Positions 14,127 through 21,841 of a stretch of 21,942 nucleotides of DNA are shown here, piece by piece. A model generated the notes under the pieces. It saw nothing but the letters and a program-made list of their open reading frames with translations. It had not been told where the DNA came from and made no database searches. Each line of letters opens with the position of its first letter. The stretch's first letter is position 1. Made by a program: the position numbers and the translations under genes. Source of the stretch: Azoarcus sp. (GTDB lineage: Bacteria > Pseudomonadota > Gammaproteobacteria > Burkholderiales > Rhodocyclaceae); assembly GCA_031282905.1 (NCBI GenBank), contig JAITCV010000240.1, positions 1 through 21,942 of the forward strand. The letters run 5' to 3'.

Positions 14127-15257
14127 TCAAGCTTCCAGCAGCAGGCGAAGCATGCGCCGCAACGGCTCGGCCGCGCCCCACAGCAACTGGTCTCCCACCG
14201 TGAAAGCGCCCAGGTACGTCGGCCCCATCGCCAGCTTGTGCAGGCGTCCCACCGGGACGGAAAGCGTGCCGGTCACCGCGGCCGGGGTCAGCTCCCGCTC
14301 CGAGCTTTCCCGTTCATTTGGCACGACTTTTACCCAGGAATTGGCGCTGGCAATGATGTTGACCAGCTCGTCGAGCGGCACATCCTTCTTCAGCTTGAGG
14401 GTCAAGCCCTGCGAGTGACAACGCATTGCGCCGATGCGCACGCACAGCCCATCGATCGGGATGCTGCCCGGTGTACGGAAGGCCGGCCTGCCCAAAATCT
14501 TGTTGCACTCGGCCCCTCCTTTCCACTCTTCCTTGGACTGGCCGTTGTCGACCGGCACGTCGATCCAGGGGATGAGGCTGCCGGCCAGCGCAGTGTTGCG
14601 AAAATGCCGCGTCGGGAAATCCGCCGCGCGCAAAGTTGCCGCCACCTGGCGGTCGATGTCGAGGATGGCTGAAGCCGGATCAGCCAGCAGATCGGCCACC
14701 GAAGCGTGCAAGGCCCCCATCTGCGCCAGCAGTTCACGCATGTTCTGCGCCCCGGCGCCGGAAGCGGCCTGGTAAGTCATCGCCGACACCCATTCGACGA
14801 GATCGTGGCGGAACAACCCCCCCAGGCCCATCAGCATCAGCGACACCGTGCAATTGCCGCCGATCCAGTTTTTTCCGCCCTTGGCGAGCGCGTTCTGGAT
14901 GACGTCGAGGTTGACCGGATCAAGCACGATCACCGCGTCGTCGGCCATGCGCAGGGTCGAGGCGGCGTCGATCCAATGCCCGGCCCAGCCCGTGCCGCGC
15001 AGGGCGCCGAACACCGCCTTGGTGTAATCGCCCCCTTGACAGGTAACGACGATATCGCATCCTTTCAGCGCATCGATGTCATGAGCATCGAGCAGGGCTT
15101 CCGCCGCCTTGCCGCCGAAGGCTGGCGCCGCGCTGCCCGCGTTGGATGTGGAAAAGTACACCGGCGCGAAATGCGCGAAATCGCCCTCTTCCTCCATCCG
15201 CCGCATGAGCACGGAACCGACCATGCCACGCCAACCAACCAGACCGACCCGCTTCAT
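14127..15257 (-). CDS. asd: Aspartate-semialdehyde dehydrogenase
   Basis: NADPH-dependent enzyme that reduces aspartyl phosphate to the semialdehyde, the branch point to lysine, diaminopimelate, threonine and methionine. The 376-aa protein resembles the E. coli-type enzymes. The nucleotide loop GLVGWRGMVGSVLMRRM is at residues 5-21, the catalytic Cys136 lies in GGNCTVSLML, and the later active-site His is in RIGAMRCHSQGLT. The C-terminal LGAFTVGDQLLWGAAEPLRRML is typical. The ATG at 15257 is preceded by AAGGAAGG. It supplies the aspartate branch that also leads to the substrate of the metY product encoded in this window. Confidence 0.96.
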   Translation of the reverse strand: MKRVGLVGWRGMVGSVLMRRMEEEGDFAHFAPVYFSTSNAGSAAPAFGGKAAEALLDAHDIDALKGCDIVVTCQGGDYTKAVFGALRGTGWAGHWIDAASTLRMADDAVIVLDPVNLDVIQNALAKGGKNWIGGNCTVSLMLMGLGGLFRHDLVEWVSAMTYQAASGAGAQNMRELLAQMGALHASVADLLADPASAILDIDRQVAATLRAADFPTRHFRNTALAGSLIPWIDVPVDNGQSKEEWKGGAECNKILGRPAFRTPGSIPIDGLCVRIGAMRCHSQGLTLKLKKDVPLDELVNIIASANSWVKVVPNERESSERELTPAAVTGTLSVPVGRLHKLAMGPTYLGAFTVGDQLLWGAAEPLRRMLRLLLEA

Positions 15258-15468
15258 GTTGCCTTCCTTTCGAACGAAAAACCTGCCGCGCCAACGCGCG
15301 CCATCAGCTTACACTTACATACATGCGGATGCTGCAAGATGCTCCGGGAAGGCAAGACGGAACCCGAAGCCCTCGCCGCGCAACAGGCTGGGGGTTTGAA
15401 TACGCTGTCGGGCAGGAACGACCCCGCGCCCAATGACGAAAGTCCTGATCCACTCTGCTTCTCCCGGC

Positions 15469-15771
15469 TCATTCCTCTGTCTTCCCAGGTGTGCTTTTCT
15501 TCAATTCCCGCATGAATGCCACGAAATGCGGTTTGAATGATTCCAACAAGGGATTTTCCTTGTTTTCCATCAGCGTTTTGCCCAGCAACTTGAGTCCCAA
15601 GGCCAGCGGAGGAATATCCCGGGCAGCAAAATCGCCACGTCGTTCCAGGCGATCGAGAATAAGGAAAATGTCGTCATGATTGTCGAAATCAAATTGCAAC
15701 GCACGGGACGCCATTGGCGCGGCAAGCGCGTCCAATGGTTCAAGGGTAATGCGATAGTGGTATTTTTCCAT
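15469..15771 (-). CDS. DUF3861 family protein
   Basis: A 100-aa cytoplasmic protein of a family without known function. It shows the family features HYRITLEPL at the start, LQFDFDNHDDIFLILDRLERRGDF in the middle and ALGLKLLGKTLMENKENPLL with FKPHFVAFMRELKK at the end. It has no signal peptide or membrane segment. The ATG at 15771 lacks a clear ribosome site. It is 211 bp upstream of asd on the same strand; that gap holds no gene I can support. Recognition is by eye, length and motif pattern. Confidence 0.75.
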   Translation of the reverse strand: MEKYHYRITLEPLDALAAPMASRALQFDFDNHDDIFLILDRLERRGDFAARDIPPLALGLKLLGKTLMENKENPLLESFKPHFVAFMRELKKSTPGKTEE

Positions 15772-15840
15772 GACGAATATTTCAGATGGCGGGAAATGCC
15801 ATTTTTACGGGACTCACAGGGCAAGAAGGAAAGGACATGA

Positions 15841-16143
15841 TGTACTTTCTCCAGACAAAATGTCATCGCGCCAATACGCATTATCCGCTGCGGCTCCAGG
15901 TATTTCGAACCTCACCCGCGACAACAGCGCGCGCCATGGACGTTTCCCGAAACGCGGGATATTGCCCTGGATATGCTTTTTGCACGCAACGCTTCCGGGA
16001 GCGATATCTGGATCACAGGTTGTCATTCATTTTCCCCTTGCAGGCAGGCCAACGGTACTTTCCTTGCAGATGGGGGATTCTACCGCGCCAACAGCGCCTC
16101 GCCCAACTTGTTTACCAACGGCCGATTCGACGCGGAGAAATGA
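15841..16143 (+). pseudogene. Coding-like frame without a clear start; possible decayed gene
   Basis: A 100-codon open frame between stops reads with natural-looking composition, especially PWTFPETRDIALDMLFA, then SGSDIWITGCHSFSPC and ANGTFLADGGFYRANSASPN, ending in FTNGRFDAEK. Its only ATG, at 15973, would give 56 aa and has no ribosome site. A good site (AAGGAAAGG) lies before ATG 15836 in another frame (MMYFLQTKCHRAN...), so a single frameshift could have split one small gene. No family was recognised. Confidence 0.3.
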
Positions 16144-16205
16144 ACAGCCGCTTGCTGCATCATTCCCGGGGAGCGCGGCACAATCCGGATGACCTCGTAG
16201 GCTCG

Positions 16206-16235
16206 CCTTGCACGTCGTTTCGCGCCTCGCAATGG
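16206..16235 (-). repeat. Dispersed ATTGCGAGG-type repeat, copy 1
   Basis: Read on the - strand it begins CCATTGCGAGGCGCGAAACG. It matches the element at 17781-17812 on the + strand, with one substitution in the first 17 bases. Confidence 0.6.
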
Positions 16236-16498
16236 CAAAATTTTTCCGCTCTCGTTTCCTGGTTCAAGGCGCGCAATTCCACACCCTCGAGCCAGTCTTC
16301 GCGATCTCTGTCCAAGGCTTCCGCCCCGCTTTGGTCGTCGGCGAGGATGAGACGTCCTGATCAGAAGCGCGGGCAATCGACGCCCACTGCTGCCCGCCGG
16401 AGAACTGCCGGACGGTGCCCGCCGCGCTCGGTCAGTCTGCCGGAAGCGGAGCAGGGACATCCGAGGAGTCGGTTCCGCAGCGTGCTCTCGTCCTCACC

Positions 16499-16600
16499 GG
16501 GCCCCATCAGAAAGACGTATCGACTCACGTCATAGACCAGATTCCTCATCCCGATCTGATACCTCGCCCTCGCGATCCCGATGCATCGTGCGGGGGATGC
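16499..16600 (-). pseudogene. C-terminal remnant of an IS5-like transposase
   Basis: The - strand reads CIGIARARYQIGMRNLVYDV then SRYVFLMG, close to the C-terminal pattern of IS5/DDE transposases (IGxARAxxxIGMxNLxYNxxR). Only about 30 residues remain. No DDE catalytic segment, start or terminal inverted repeats were found around it, so this is a relic rather than an element. Confidence 0.45.
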
Positions 16601-16807
16601 TTCCACTTCGGCATATATTCGCCATCTCCTCCAAAAGCCGCCCACACACTAAAATACAAAACCATCGACATACGAAGCCGCGGCCGTCCTCTCCGGTTGT
16701 TACATCGGGCCGAGTGTATGATACTGACCATTCAAGCGGACGCCATTTTGCGGCGCGGCTCGGCCTTGTCGGCCAAGGCTCGTTTTGCACCGTACCTGGA
16801 GAAACAC

Positions 16808-16903
16808 ATGTGCTATTTCATTGCACTGGCTTTTTGCTTTCTGTTGCCATCTCCGCAAGTACATGCTTCACGTCAACCTATATTTGAGAGGGATGCATCA
16901 TGA
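16808..16903 (+). CDS. Possible 31-aa secreted or leader peptide coupled to the TPR gene
   Basis: ATG 16808 follows GGAG by about 6 bases and encodes a textbook signal-peptide shape: MCYFIALAFCFLLP, then SPQVHA and a short polar tail ending in ERDAS. Its stop overlaps the TPR gene's ATG as ATGA. It may be a translational leader, a small exported peptide, or an older N-terminus separated by a frameshift. The alternative is chance, as the upstream frame is open to 16415. Confidence 0.4.
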   Translation: MCYFIALAFCFLLPSPQVHASRQPIFERDAS

Positions 16904-17775
16904 AACTGAAACAAATGGGCGTTGCGCTCATGATGGCATTGGGGCTGTCCTGCAATGCGAGCGGAGGAACAACTGTGCTTGAGCGCCTCAGGGAAATGCA
17001 CCAGATGCTCATGGATCCGGAACAAATTTTCAGCATCAGCGCCACAATGACGGAATTGGATGCGCTGGCAGCCAAAATTCCCTCAGGCGATTCGCCCGCG
17101 CGTGGCGAAGTCGATTTTCTGCGCGGCTATGTGCATGGCCGCAAGGGAGAGTCCGCAGAAGCCGTTCATTTCACCCGCGAGGCCTTGCGTATCGACGCGG
17201 TCACATCCTTTTTGACGGAAAACGACCGGAACTATGCGCTCTACAGGCTTGCGGTCAATGCAAAGGACGCCGGAGAATGGGAAATCGCCATCGATGCCTA
17301 CAAACGCGTCATCCCGCGCTTTGCCCGTAACCCGGCGCTTGACGACAGCCAACGTTTGGGAATGCAGGAAAATCTGGGCTTTTGCCTGCATGAGGCTGGA
17401 AAATACGCCGAAGCCATGACGATCAACAAAAAGGTGCTTGCCGGGGGCGAACGGCTTTTCGGAGCGAAAAGCCCGGAACTTCTGAATGTCATCAATAATC
17501 TTGCGCAAAACGCCTATGAGCTGAAGGATTACGTGGCGGCGCGGATTTACCTCGAACGTCGCTTGAAGATTGCTGCCCAGCATGAGGAAGTCTTTCATGT
17601 CGATGACAGCCTCTTTCAACTTGGCGTGCTTGCGTTTGAACAAGGCCAGCCAAAAGAAGCGGAAGACTTCATGAAACGCCGCCTGGAACTTGCCCGGAAA
17701 AGTGGCGATGAAGACAGAATCAAGAATGCGGAGGAAGATCTGCGTGTCCTTTATGAAAAAGGTAGTGATGCATGA
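16900..17775 (+). CDS. Exported TPR-repeat protein
   Basis: A 291-aa protein with an N-terminal signal sequence (MKLKQMGVALMMALGLSCNA) and tetratricopeptide-like helical repeats across the rest. The Cys after LGLS is not in a canonical lipobox, so secretion or lipidation is open. Repeats include the segments around LRGYVHGRKGESAEAVHF, YRLAVNAKDAGEWEIAIDAY, NLGFCLHEAGKYAEAMTIN, NNLAQNAYELKDYVAARIYL and FQLGVLAFEQGQPKEAEDFM. The last repeats have the spacing of kinesin-light-chain-type TPRs. The ATG at 16900 has GAGAGG eight bases upstream. Such proteins act as protein-protein scaffolds; a partner is not evident from the neighbours. Confidence 0.7.
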   Translation: MKLKQMGVALMMALGLSCNASGGTTVLERLREMHQMLMDPEQIFSISATMTELDALAAKIPSGDSPARGEVDFLRGYVHGRKGESAEAVHFTREALRIDAVTSFLTENDRNYALYRLAVNAKDAGEWEIAIDAYKRVIPRFARNPALDDSQRLGMQENLGFCLHEAGKYAEAMTINKKVLAGGERLFGAKSPELLNVINNLAQNAYELKDYVAARIYLERRLKIAAQHEEVFHVDDSLFQLGVLAFEQGQPKEAEDFMKRRLELARKSGDEDRIKNAEEDLRVLYEKGSDA

Positions 17776-17780
17776 TTTGG

Positions 17781-17812
17781 CCATTGCGAGGAGCGAAAGC
17801 GGCGTGGCAATC
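17781..17812 (+). repeat. Dispersed ATTGCGAGG-type repeat, copy 2
   Basis: Begins CCATTGCGAGGAGCGAAAGC and ends GGCAATC, so its ends (ATTGC...GCAAT) are inverted copies. It matches 16206-16235 in opposite orientation and starts 5 bases after the TPR gene stop. Similar ATTGCGAGGAGCGAAGC sequences are, to my general knowledge, common intergenic repeats in several bacterial lineages. Confidence 0.65.
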
Positions 17813-17885
17813 CATGCGGTAACCCGAAACGTAGTTCTACGCTGATTGGAACTTATGAATTCAACCATGAAAATGCCTGAAAACA

Positions 17886-17952
17886 CGGCAACGGCACGGA
17901 TTTGATGGGGGCGACGCATGCGTCGCCCCTACAACGGCAACGACCCGATTTG
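17886..17952. repeat. 22-bp perfect palindrome flanked by direct repeats
   Basis: Positions 17908-17929 are a perfect palindrome centred on GCATGC, with GGGG and CCCC ends. On each side lies an imperfect direct repeat: CGGCAACGGCACGGATTTG (17886-17904) and CGGCAACGACCCGATTTG (17935-17952). The bases after the palindrome (GCCCCTACAA) recur at 18047-18056. Confidence 0.75.
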
Positions 17953-17961
17953 TGGAACCCT

Positions 17962-18042
17962 CGTGGGGCCGGCATCCTGCCGGCCAATCTCGATCTCTTC
18001 AGCGCCACTTTGTGCCCTGGCCGGCTGGAAGCCGGCCCCACG
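17962..18042. repeat. Nested hairpin repeat with 12-bp outer arms
   Basis: CGTGGGGCCGGC (17962-17973) is inverted at 18031-18042. Each end is also a small hairpin: GGCCGGC-ATCCT-GCCGGCC (17967-17985) and GGCCGGC-TGGAA-GCCGGCC (18019-18037). The whole can fold as two small hairpins or as one long stem, a layout reminiscent of paired REP sequences. Confidence 0.75.
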
Positions 18043-18164
18043 TGATGCCCCTACAAAAGTCCTATCAAGAATGCAGCACTACAGTAGCAGGGGCAAGGCA
18101 TGGCTCGCCCTCTGGATTGGCACGACCATGGTCGCAAGCTTTTGGACAAAAATAATGCGTTGTT

Positions 18165-18194
18165 TTGCAAGCCAGTTCCACTCCAACGTAAGAT
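18165..18194 (+). promoter_or_regulatory. Candidate sigma70 promoter of recC
   Basis: TTGCAA (18165-18170) and TAAGAT (18189-18194) are separated by 18 bases and end 40 bases before the recC ATG. Both hexamers match the consensus in four or five positions. Confidence 0.4.
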
Positions 18195-18234
18195 AAAGCA
18201 CGACATTGCAGGACGTTCGGCACGACGTGCATAT

Positions 18235-21200
18235 ATGTTTTCGATCCTTTTCTCCAATCGTCATGAAATCCTGCTCTCCGGCCTGCTCGAAAGGTTGGAG
18301 CACACGCCGGGCGGGCCTTTTGCGCGTCATCAGGTCATCGTGCCCAACAGCGCGCTCGCCCGCTACATCGAACTGGCGATGGCCACGCGCGCGGGTATTT
18401 GCGTCAATATTGATTTCGACTATCTCGCGCAATGGCTGTGGCGGCAGGCCGCTCATGTCGTCGATATTGCGCCCGTTTCTTCTTCCGCGCCCGCGGCGAT
18501 GACGTGGAGCATCTTTGCCCTGCTCGACGATGATTGGGTCGATGCTCATCCGCCGCTGGCGCGTTACCTGGCGGGCGCGGACACGCGTATGCGGTTCGAT
18601 CTGGCCACGCGCCTGGCGCGCCTGTTCGACCACTATCTGGGTTATCGTCCGGACTGGCTCGAACTCTGGGCCCAGGGCAAGCGCATATCGAATCAGGATG
18701 ACGCCGGAGAAACCTGGCAGGCGGCGCTGTGGCAACGGCTTCGCCAACAGATCCAGATGGACGCGGATACACGTTTGCCATTGATCCGTTTTCTGTACAG
18801 GATGATGGATACAAATGGCGAAACTATCGAGACCCTGCCTGCGCGCGTACACGTCTTCGCCTTGCCCGTCTTGCCACCGTTGCATCTGGCCATGTTGCGC
18901 GCATTGTCGAAAATCATGGATGTCCACCTCTATGTCTTCAATCCCTGCCGGGAATACTGGTGCGACATCGTCGACACGCGGCGGCTGTCGTGGCTGGCCG
19001 GGCGGCAGCAGGATCTGTTCGCCGAGACCCGCAACAAACTGCTGGCAGCCTGGGGCAAGCAAACCCAGGCTCAGATCGAACTGCTGTTCGAAGGCGAACA
19101 CGACACGCTGGAAGAGGCGCGTTTCGACCCCCATCCCGGCCATCATTTGCTGGCGCGGCTGCAAAACGCCATCCTCGATCTGGAAGAACTCGAACCCGCC
19201 AGCGTCCGCCTGGATGCAAAAGACCGCAGTATCGAATTGCACCTGTGCCATTCGCGCACGCGCGAACTGGAGGTGTTGCACGATCGTCTGCTTGCGCTGT
19301 TCAAGGGGCCGCGCCCGCCCCGCCCGGAAGAGATCGTGGTGCTCACTCCCGATCTCGCCGCCTGCGCGCCGCTGATCGAAGCCGTGTTCGGCACCGTCCC
19401 ATCCAGCCGCCACATTGCCTGGCGCATCACTGGAAACGGCAGCGCGGAAAACCCGGTGGCGCGCGTGTTGGTCGACCTGCTCGCGCTGCTGGACGGGCGC
19501 GCGCCGATCAGCCAGGTGTTCGATTTGCTGCGCCAGCCGCCGGTCGGCGCGCATTTCGGTTTCACCGATGCCGATCTCGATCGGATACGCGGCTGGATGG
19601 AGGAAGCGGGCATCCACTGGGGGCTCGAAGCCGCGCAGGCCAACACCATCGGCGCCCAGCCCGGCCATACCCTGGAAGAAGGGCTTTCTCGCCTGTTTCT
19701 GTCCTGGTCGGCGGGGGAAGCCGCTGGCGCCGCGCTTTTTGCCGGAGAACTGGGCGTGGCCCACGCGCCGCAAGGCAGCGATGGACTGGTGCTGGGACGC
19801 TTCTGGACCTATGCGCAAACACTCGGCCGCTTGCGTGCAGCGGCGGTGAATGCGAACCGCGATGCGGAACATTGGCGTCATCTGTTGCTCGATGCCCTGG
19901 CCACCCTGGTCGGCGAGCATGTCGAATACGCCGAGGATGTGCGCCTGACGCGCGCCGCCATCAACGCCTTTGCGGACGACATGGCGGCGGGTTTCAAAGG
20001 CTTGCCGTCGGAGGCGGCCATGCCGACGCTCGATGTCATCCGCGCCACGCTGCCCGTCTATCTGGACGAAGGCGCGCGCGGCGGCGTGCCCGGCGGCGCG
20101 GTGACGTTCAGCTCATTGTCATCGTTGCGCGGCTTGCCCTACCGGGTGGTCTGTCTCATTGGTCTCGACCGCGAGGCTTTTCCCACCCAGGCGCGCGCGG
20201 ATGAATTCGACCTCATGGCTCAATATCCGAGAAAAGGCGATCGCCAGCGCCGCTTCGATGACCGCAATCTTTTCCTCGATCTTGTGCTGTCCGCGCGCGA
20301 TGTATTGCATTTGTCCTGCGTCGGACGCAGCCAGCGCGATGGCGGCGAGCTGCCGCCATCGGTCGTGATCGACGAATTGTTCGACGTGCTGACCGATGCC
20401 TGCGCCGCCTGCCCCGAGGCGAAGAACGAGATCAGGCAACGGCTGACCGTGGTTCATCCCCTGCAAGCTTTTTCGCCCGATTATTTCCTTCCCGCCAACG
20501 AGCGCGACCCGAGATTGCGCAGTTTCCAGCAGGAATATGCTGATGCGCTTGCTACCCGCGCCGCGCCACGTGGAAAAGAGACCAGAGCCGCCGCGGTGAG
20601 CGAGCCCGTGGCAAATGCATTGGCGCCAGATGCATCCATGCCTACGGGATCGGCGTTTTTTGACCATTCGCTGCCATTCCCGCCGGAACAAAGCTGGCGT
20701 CATATCCGGCTCGAACGGCTCAAGCGTTTCTTCGTCAACCCTTGCCGCTTCCTGCTTCGGGAGCGCATGGGCCTCGACCTGGCCGAAAGCGAAGAAGCCC
20801 TGGAGGATGTCGAGCCTTTCGTCACCCACTGGTCAGCCCGCGCCAGACTCAGTGCCCGCCTGCTGGCCGCCGGGGTTGGCGACATGGACGAGGAGACCTT
20901 GCTCGCCCTTGCCCGCGCGGGTGGAGAATACCCCACTGGCAATCTTGGCGAACGCGCGCTGCGCCAGGAACTGGCACAGCTTGTCAATTATCGCCGGACC
21001 CTGGACGAGGCCCGCGCCGCGTCCCGGCCTCTGTACTCGGTGAAACTCGATTTTGTCCTCGACGGTGAAAGCTGGAGCGTGGCGGAGGATTTCGCGGATC
21101 TGGGCGCGGACGGATGGGTATGGGCGCGCTACGATGACACCCGCGCCGTGGATTATCTCAATGCCTGGCTCGATCATCTGACTTTGTGCGCCGCGTCCCC

Positions 21201-21564
21201 CGGTGAGACGAATTGCCAGACACGGGGGCTGTCGCGTAACGGCCATTTCATCCTGCGTCCCGTTTCATCTGCCGACGCCCGCGCCGAACTGGAACGGCTG
21301 CTGGGACTTTATCGCGCGGGGCTGTGCGCGCCACTGCGGTTTTTCCCGAAATCGGCCTGGGAATATGTCTCCCACGGCGAATCCTTATCCAAGGCCCGTG
21401 CCAAATGGTCTGGAGAATCCGGATATGGCTATCCCGAAAGCAATACCCCGGCTTATCGGCTGGCGCTGCGCGGGGTAAGCGATGCACTCGACGAGCGTTT
21501 TTGCGCAAACGCGAGGACGATATTCGGCACCTTGCGGCAATACCTGCACGATGACAGGCTATGA
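18235..21564 (+). CDS. recC: Exodeoxyribonuclease V gamma subunit (RecC)
   Basis: Subunit of the RecBCD helicase-nuclease, which processes double-strand breaks; RecC recognises Chi and splits the strands. From ATG 18235 it has 1109 aa, similar to the 1122 of E. coli. This start gives the conserved N-terminus FSILFSNRHEILLSGLLERL followed by VIVPNSALARYIELAMA and CVNIDFDYLAQWLW; the frame is open to 18100 but that part is repeat sequence. Middle landmarks are PEEIVVLTPDLAACAPLIEA and VTFSSLSSLRGLPYRVVCLIGLD with REAFPTQ, then DDRNLFLDLVLSARDVLHLSCVGRSQRDGGELPPSVV. The C-terminal nuclease-like domain includes FFVNPCRFLLRERMGL. The ribosome site is weak. Unusually, no recB follows directly. Confidence 0.93.
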   Translation: MFSILFSNRHEILLSGLLERLEHTPGGPFARHQVIVPNSALARYIELAMATRAGICVNIDFDYLAQWLWRQAAHVVDIAPVSSSAPAAMTWSIFALLDDDWVDAHPPLARYLAGADTRMRFDLATRLARLFDHYLGYRPDWLELWAQGKRISNQDDAGETWQAALWQRLRQQIQMDADTRLPLIRFLYRMMDTNGETIETLPARVHVFALPVLPPLHLAMLRALSKIMDVHLYVFNPCREYWCDIVDTRRLSWLAGRQQDLFAETRNKLLAAWGKQTQAQIELLFEGEHDTLEEARFDPHPGHHLLARLQNAILDLEELEPASVRLDAKDRSIELHLCHSRTRELEVLHDRLLALFKGPRPPRPEEIVVLTPDLAACAPLIEAVFGTVPSSRHIAWRITGNGSAENPVARVLVDLLALLDGRAPISQVFDLLRQPPVGAHFGFTDADLDRIRGWMEEAGIHWGLEAAQANTIGAQPGHTLEEGLSRLFLSWSAGEAAGAALFAGELGVAHAPQGSDGLVLGRFWTYAQTLGRLRAAAVNANRDAEHWRHLLLDALATLVGEHVEYAEDVRLTRAAINAFADDMAAGFKGLPSEAAMPTLDVIRATLPVYLDEGARGGVPGGAVTFSSLSSLRGLPYRVVCLIGLDREAFPTQARADEFDLMAQYPRKGDRQRRFDDRNLFLDLVLSARDVLHLSCVGRSQRDGGELPPSVVIDELFDVLTDACAACPEAKNEIRQRLTVVHPLQAFSPDYFLPANERDPRLRSFQQEYADALATRAAPRGKETRAAAVSEPVANALAPDASMPTGSAFFDHSLPFPPEQSWRHIRLERLKRFFVNPCRFLLRERMGLDLAESEEALEDVEPFVTHWSARARLSARLLAAGVGDMDEETLLALARAGGEYPTGNLGERALRQELAQLVNYRRTLDEARAASRPLYSVKLDFVLDGESWSVAEDFADLGADGWVWARYDDTRAVDYLNAWLDHLTLCAASPGETNCQTRGLSRNGHFILRPVSSADARAELERLLGLYRAGLCAPLRFFPKSAWEYVSHGESLSKARAKWSGESGYGYPESNTPAYRLALRGVSDALDERFCANARTIFGTLRQYLHDDRL

Positions 21565-21620
21565 AATGGAATGCGACAATGGCGATTGCTGCTGCCTTTG
21601 CCGCGCTCGAGGACGGGTAG
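21561..21620 (+). other. 19-codon ORF overlapping the recC stop
   Basis: ATG 21561 overlaps the recC TGA as ATGA and opens a frame reading MKWNATMAIAAAFAALEDG before TAG at 21618. In related operons recB would start here. The peptide does not resemble the RecB N-terminus and no Walker A follows in any frame, so it may be chance or a scar of gene loss. Confidence 0.2.
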
Positions 21621-21841
21621 CCTTGGATGAGTTGCCTGGCGGAAGCGGATCTGGGCAATATGAATATTTCAACCATTATGAAACCTCGAAAATACGCGCC
21701 ATTCCAGCCTTTTCGTCCGATATCCTGGTGCTGTGGCGTCGTATGTGCTCATGACATTCATATCATGAAGACGACAACAGAGGAACCGGTCGCCGCGGTC
21801 GCCTGTTTCGCCAACCGCACTGGCCGCGCTACCATGGACGA
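21621..21841. other. Gap between recC and tldD
   Basis: No gene is supported. Short frames exist, e.g. one ending RAIPAFSSDILVLWRRMCS at 21754, without recognisable family or ribosome site. TCATGA occurs twice, 8 bases apart, near 21748-21768. Confidence 0.4.

Larger units (their letters stand above)
16144..16807. other. Gene-poor, apparently decayed region
   Basis: No intact gene is supported. Open frames are present on both strands but none looks like a complete protein. It contains one copy of a dispersed ATTGCGAGG repeat (16206-16235) and a transposase scrap (16499-16600). A TATGAT hexamer at 16717-16722 might be a -10 box for the downstream genes, but the nearest -35-like TTGTTA is only 14 bases away. 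Confidence 0.5.
17776..18234. other. 459-bp repeat-rich intergenic region before recC
   Basis: No gene is supported. From left to right it holds an ATTGCGAGG-type repeat, a 22-bp perfect palindrome flanked by imperfect direct repeats, a nested pair of GGCCGGC hairpins, a degraded GGGGCAAGGC palindrome (18089-18111) and a plausible sigma70 promoter facing recC. Confidence 0.7.

Noticed and set aside
15786..16535. 249-codon open frame on the + strand
   Set aside because: It runs through a repeat and a transposase relic and has no domain; only the start region near 15836 has a ribosome site, which is reported with the possible decayed gene.
18100..18234. 5' extension of the recC frame
   Set aside because: It covers a degraded palindrome and the candidate promoter; homologous RecC sequence starts at 18235.
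18079..19920. 613-codon open frame on the - strand
   Set aside because: It lies opposite recC, whose full-length protein is well supported. Arg/Gln/His-rich composition without domains is typical of an antisense shadow in GC-rich DNA.
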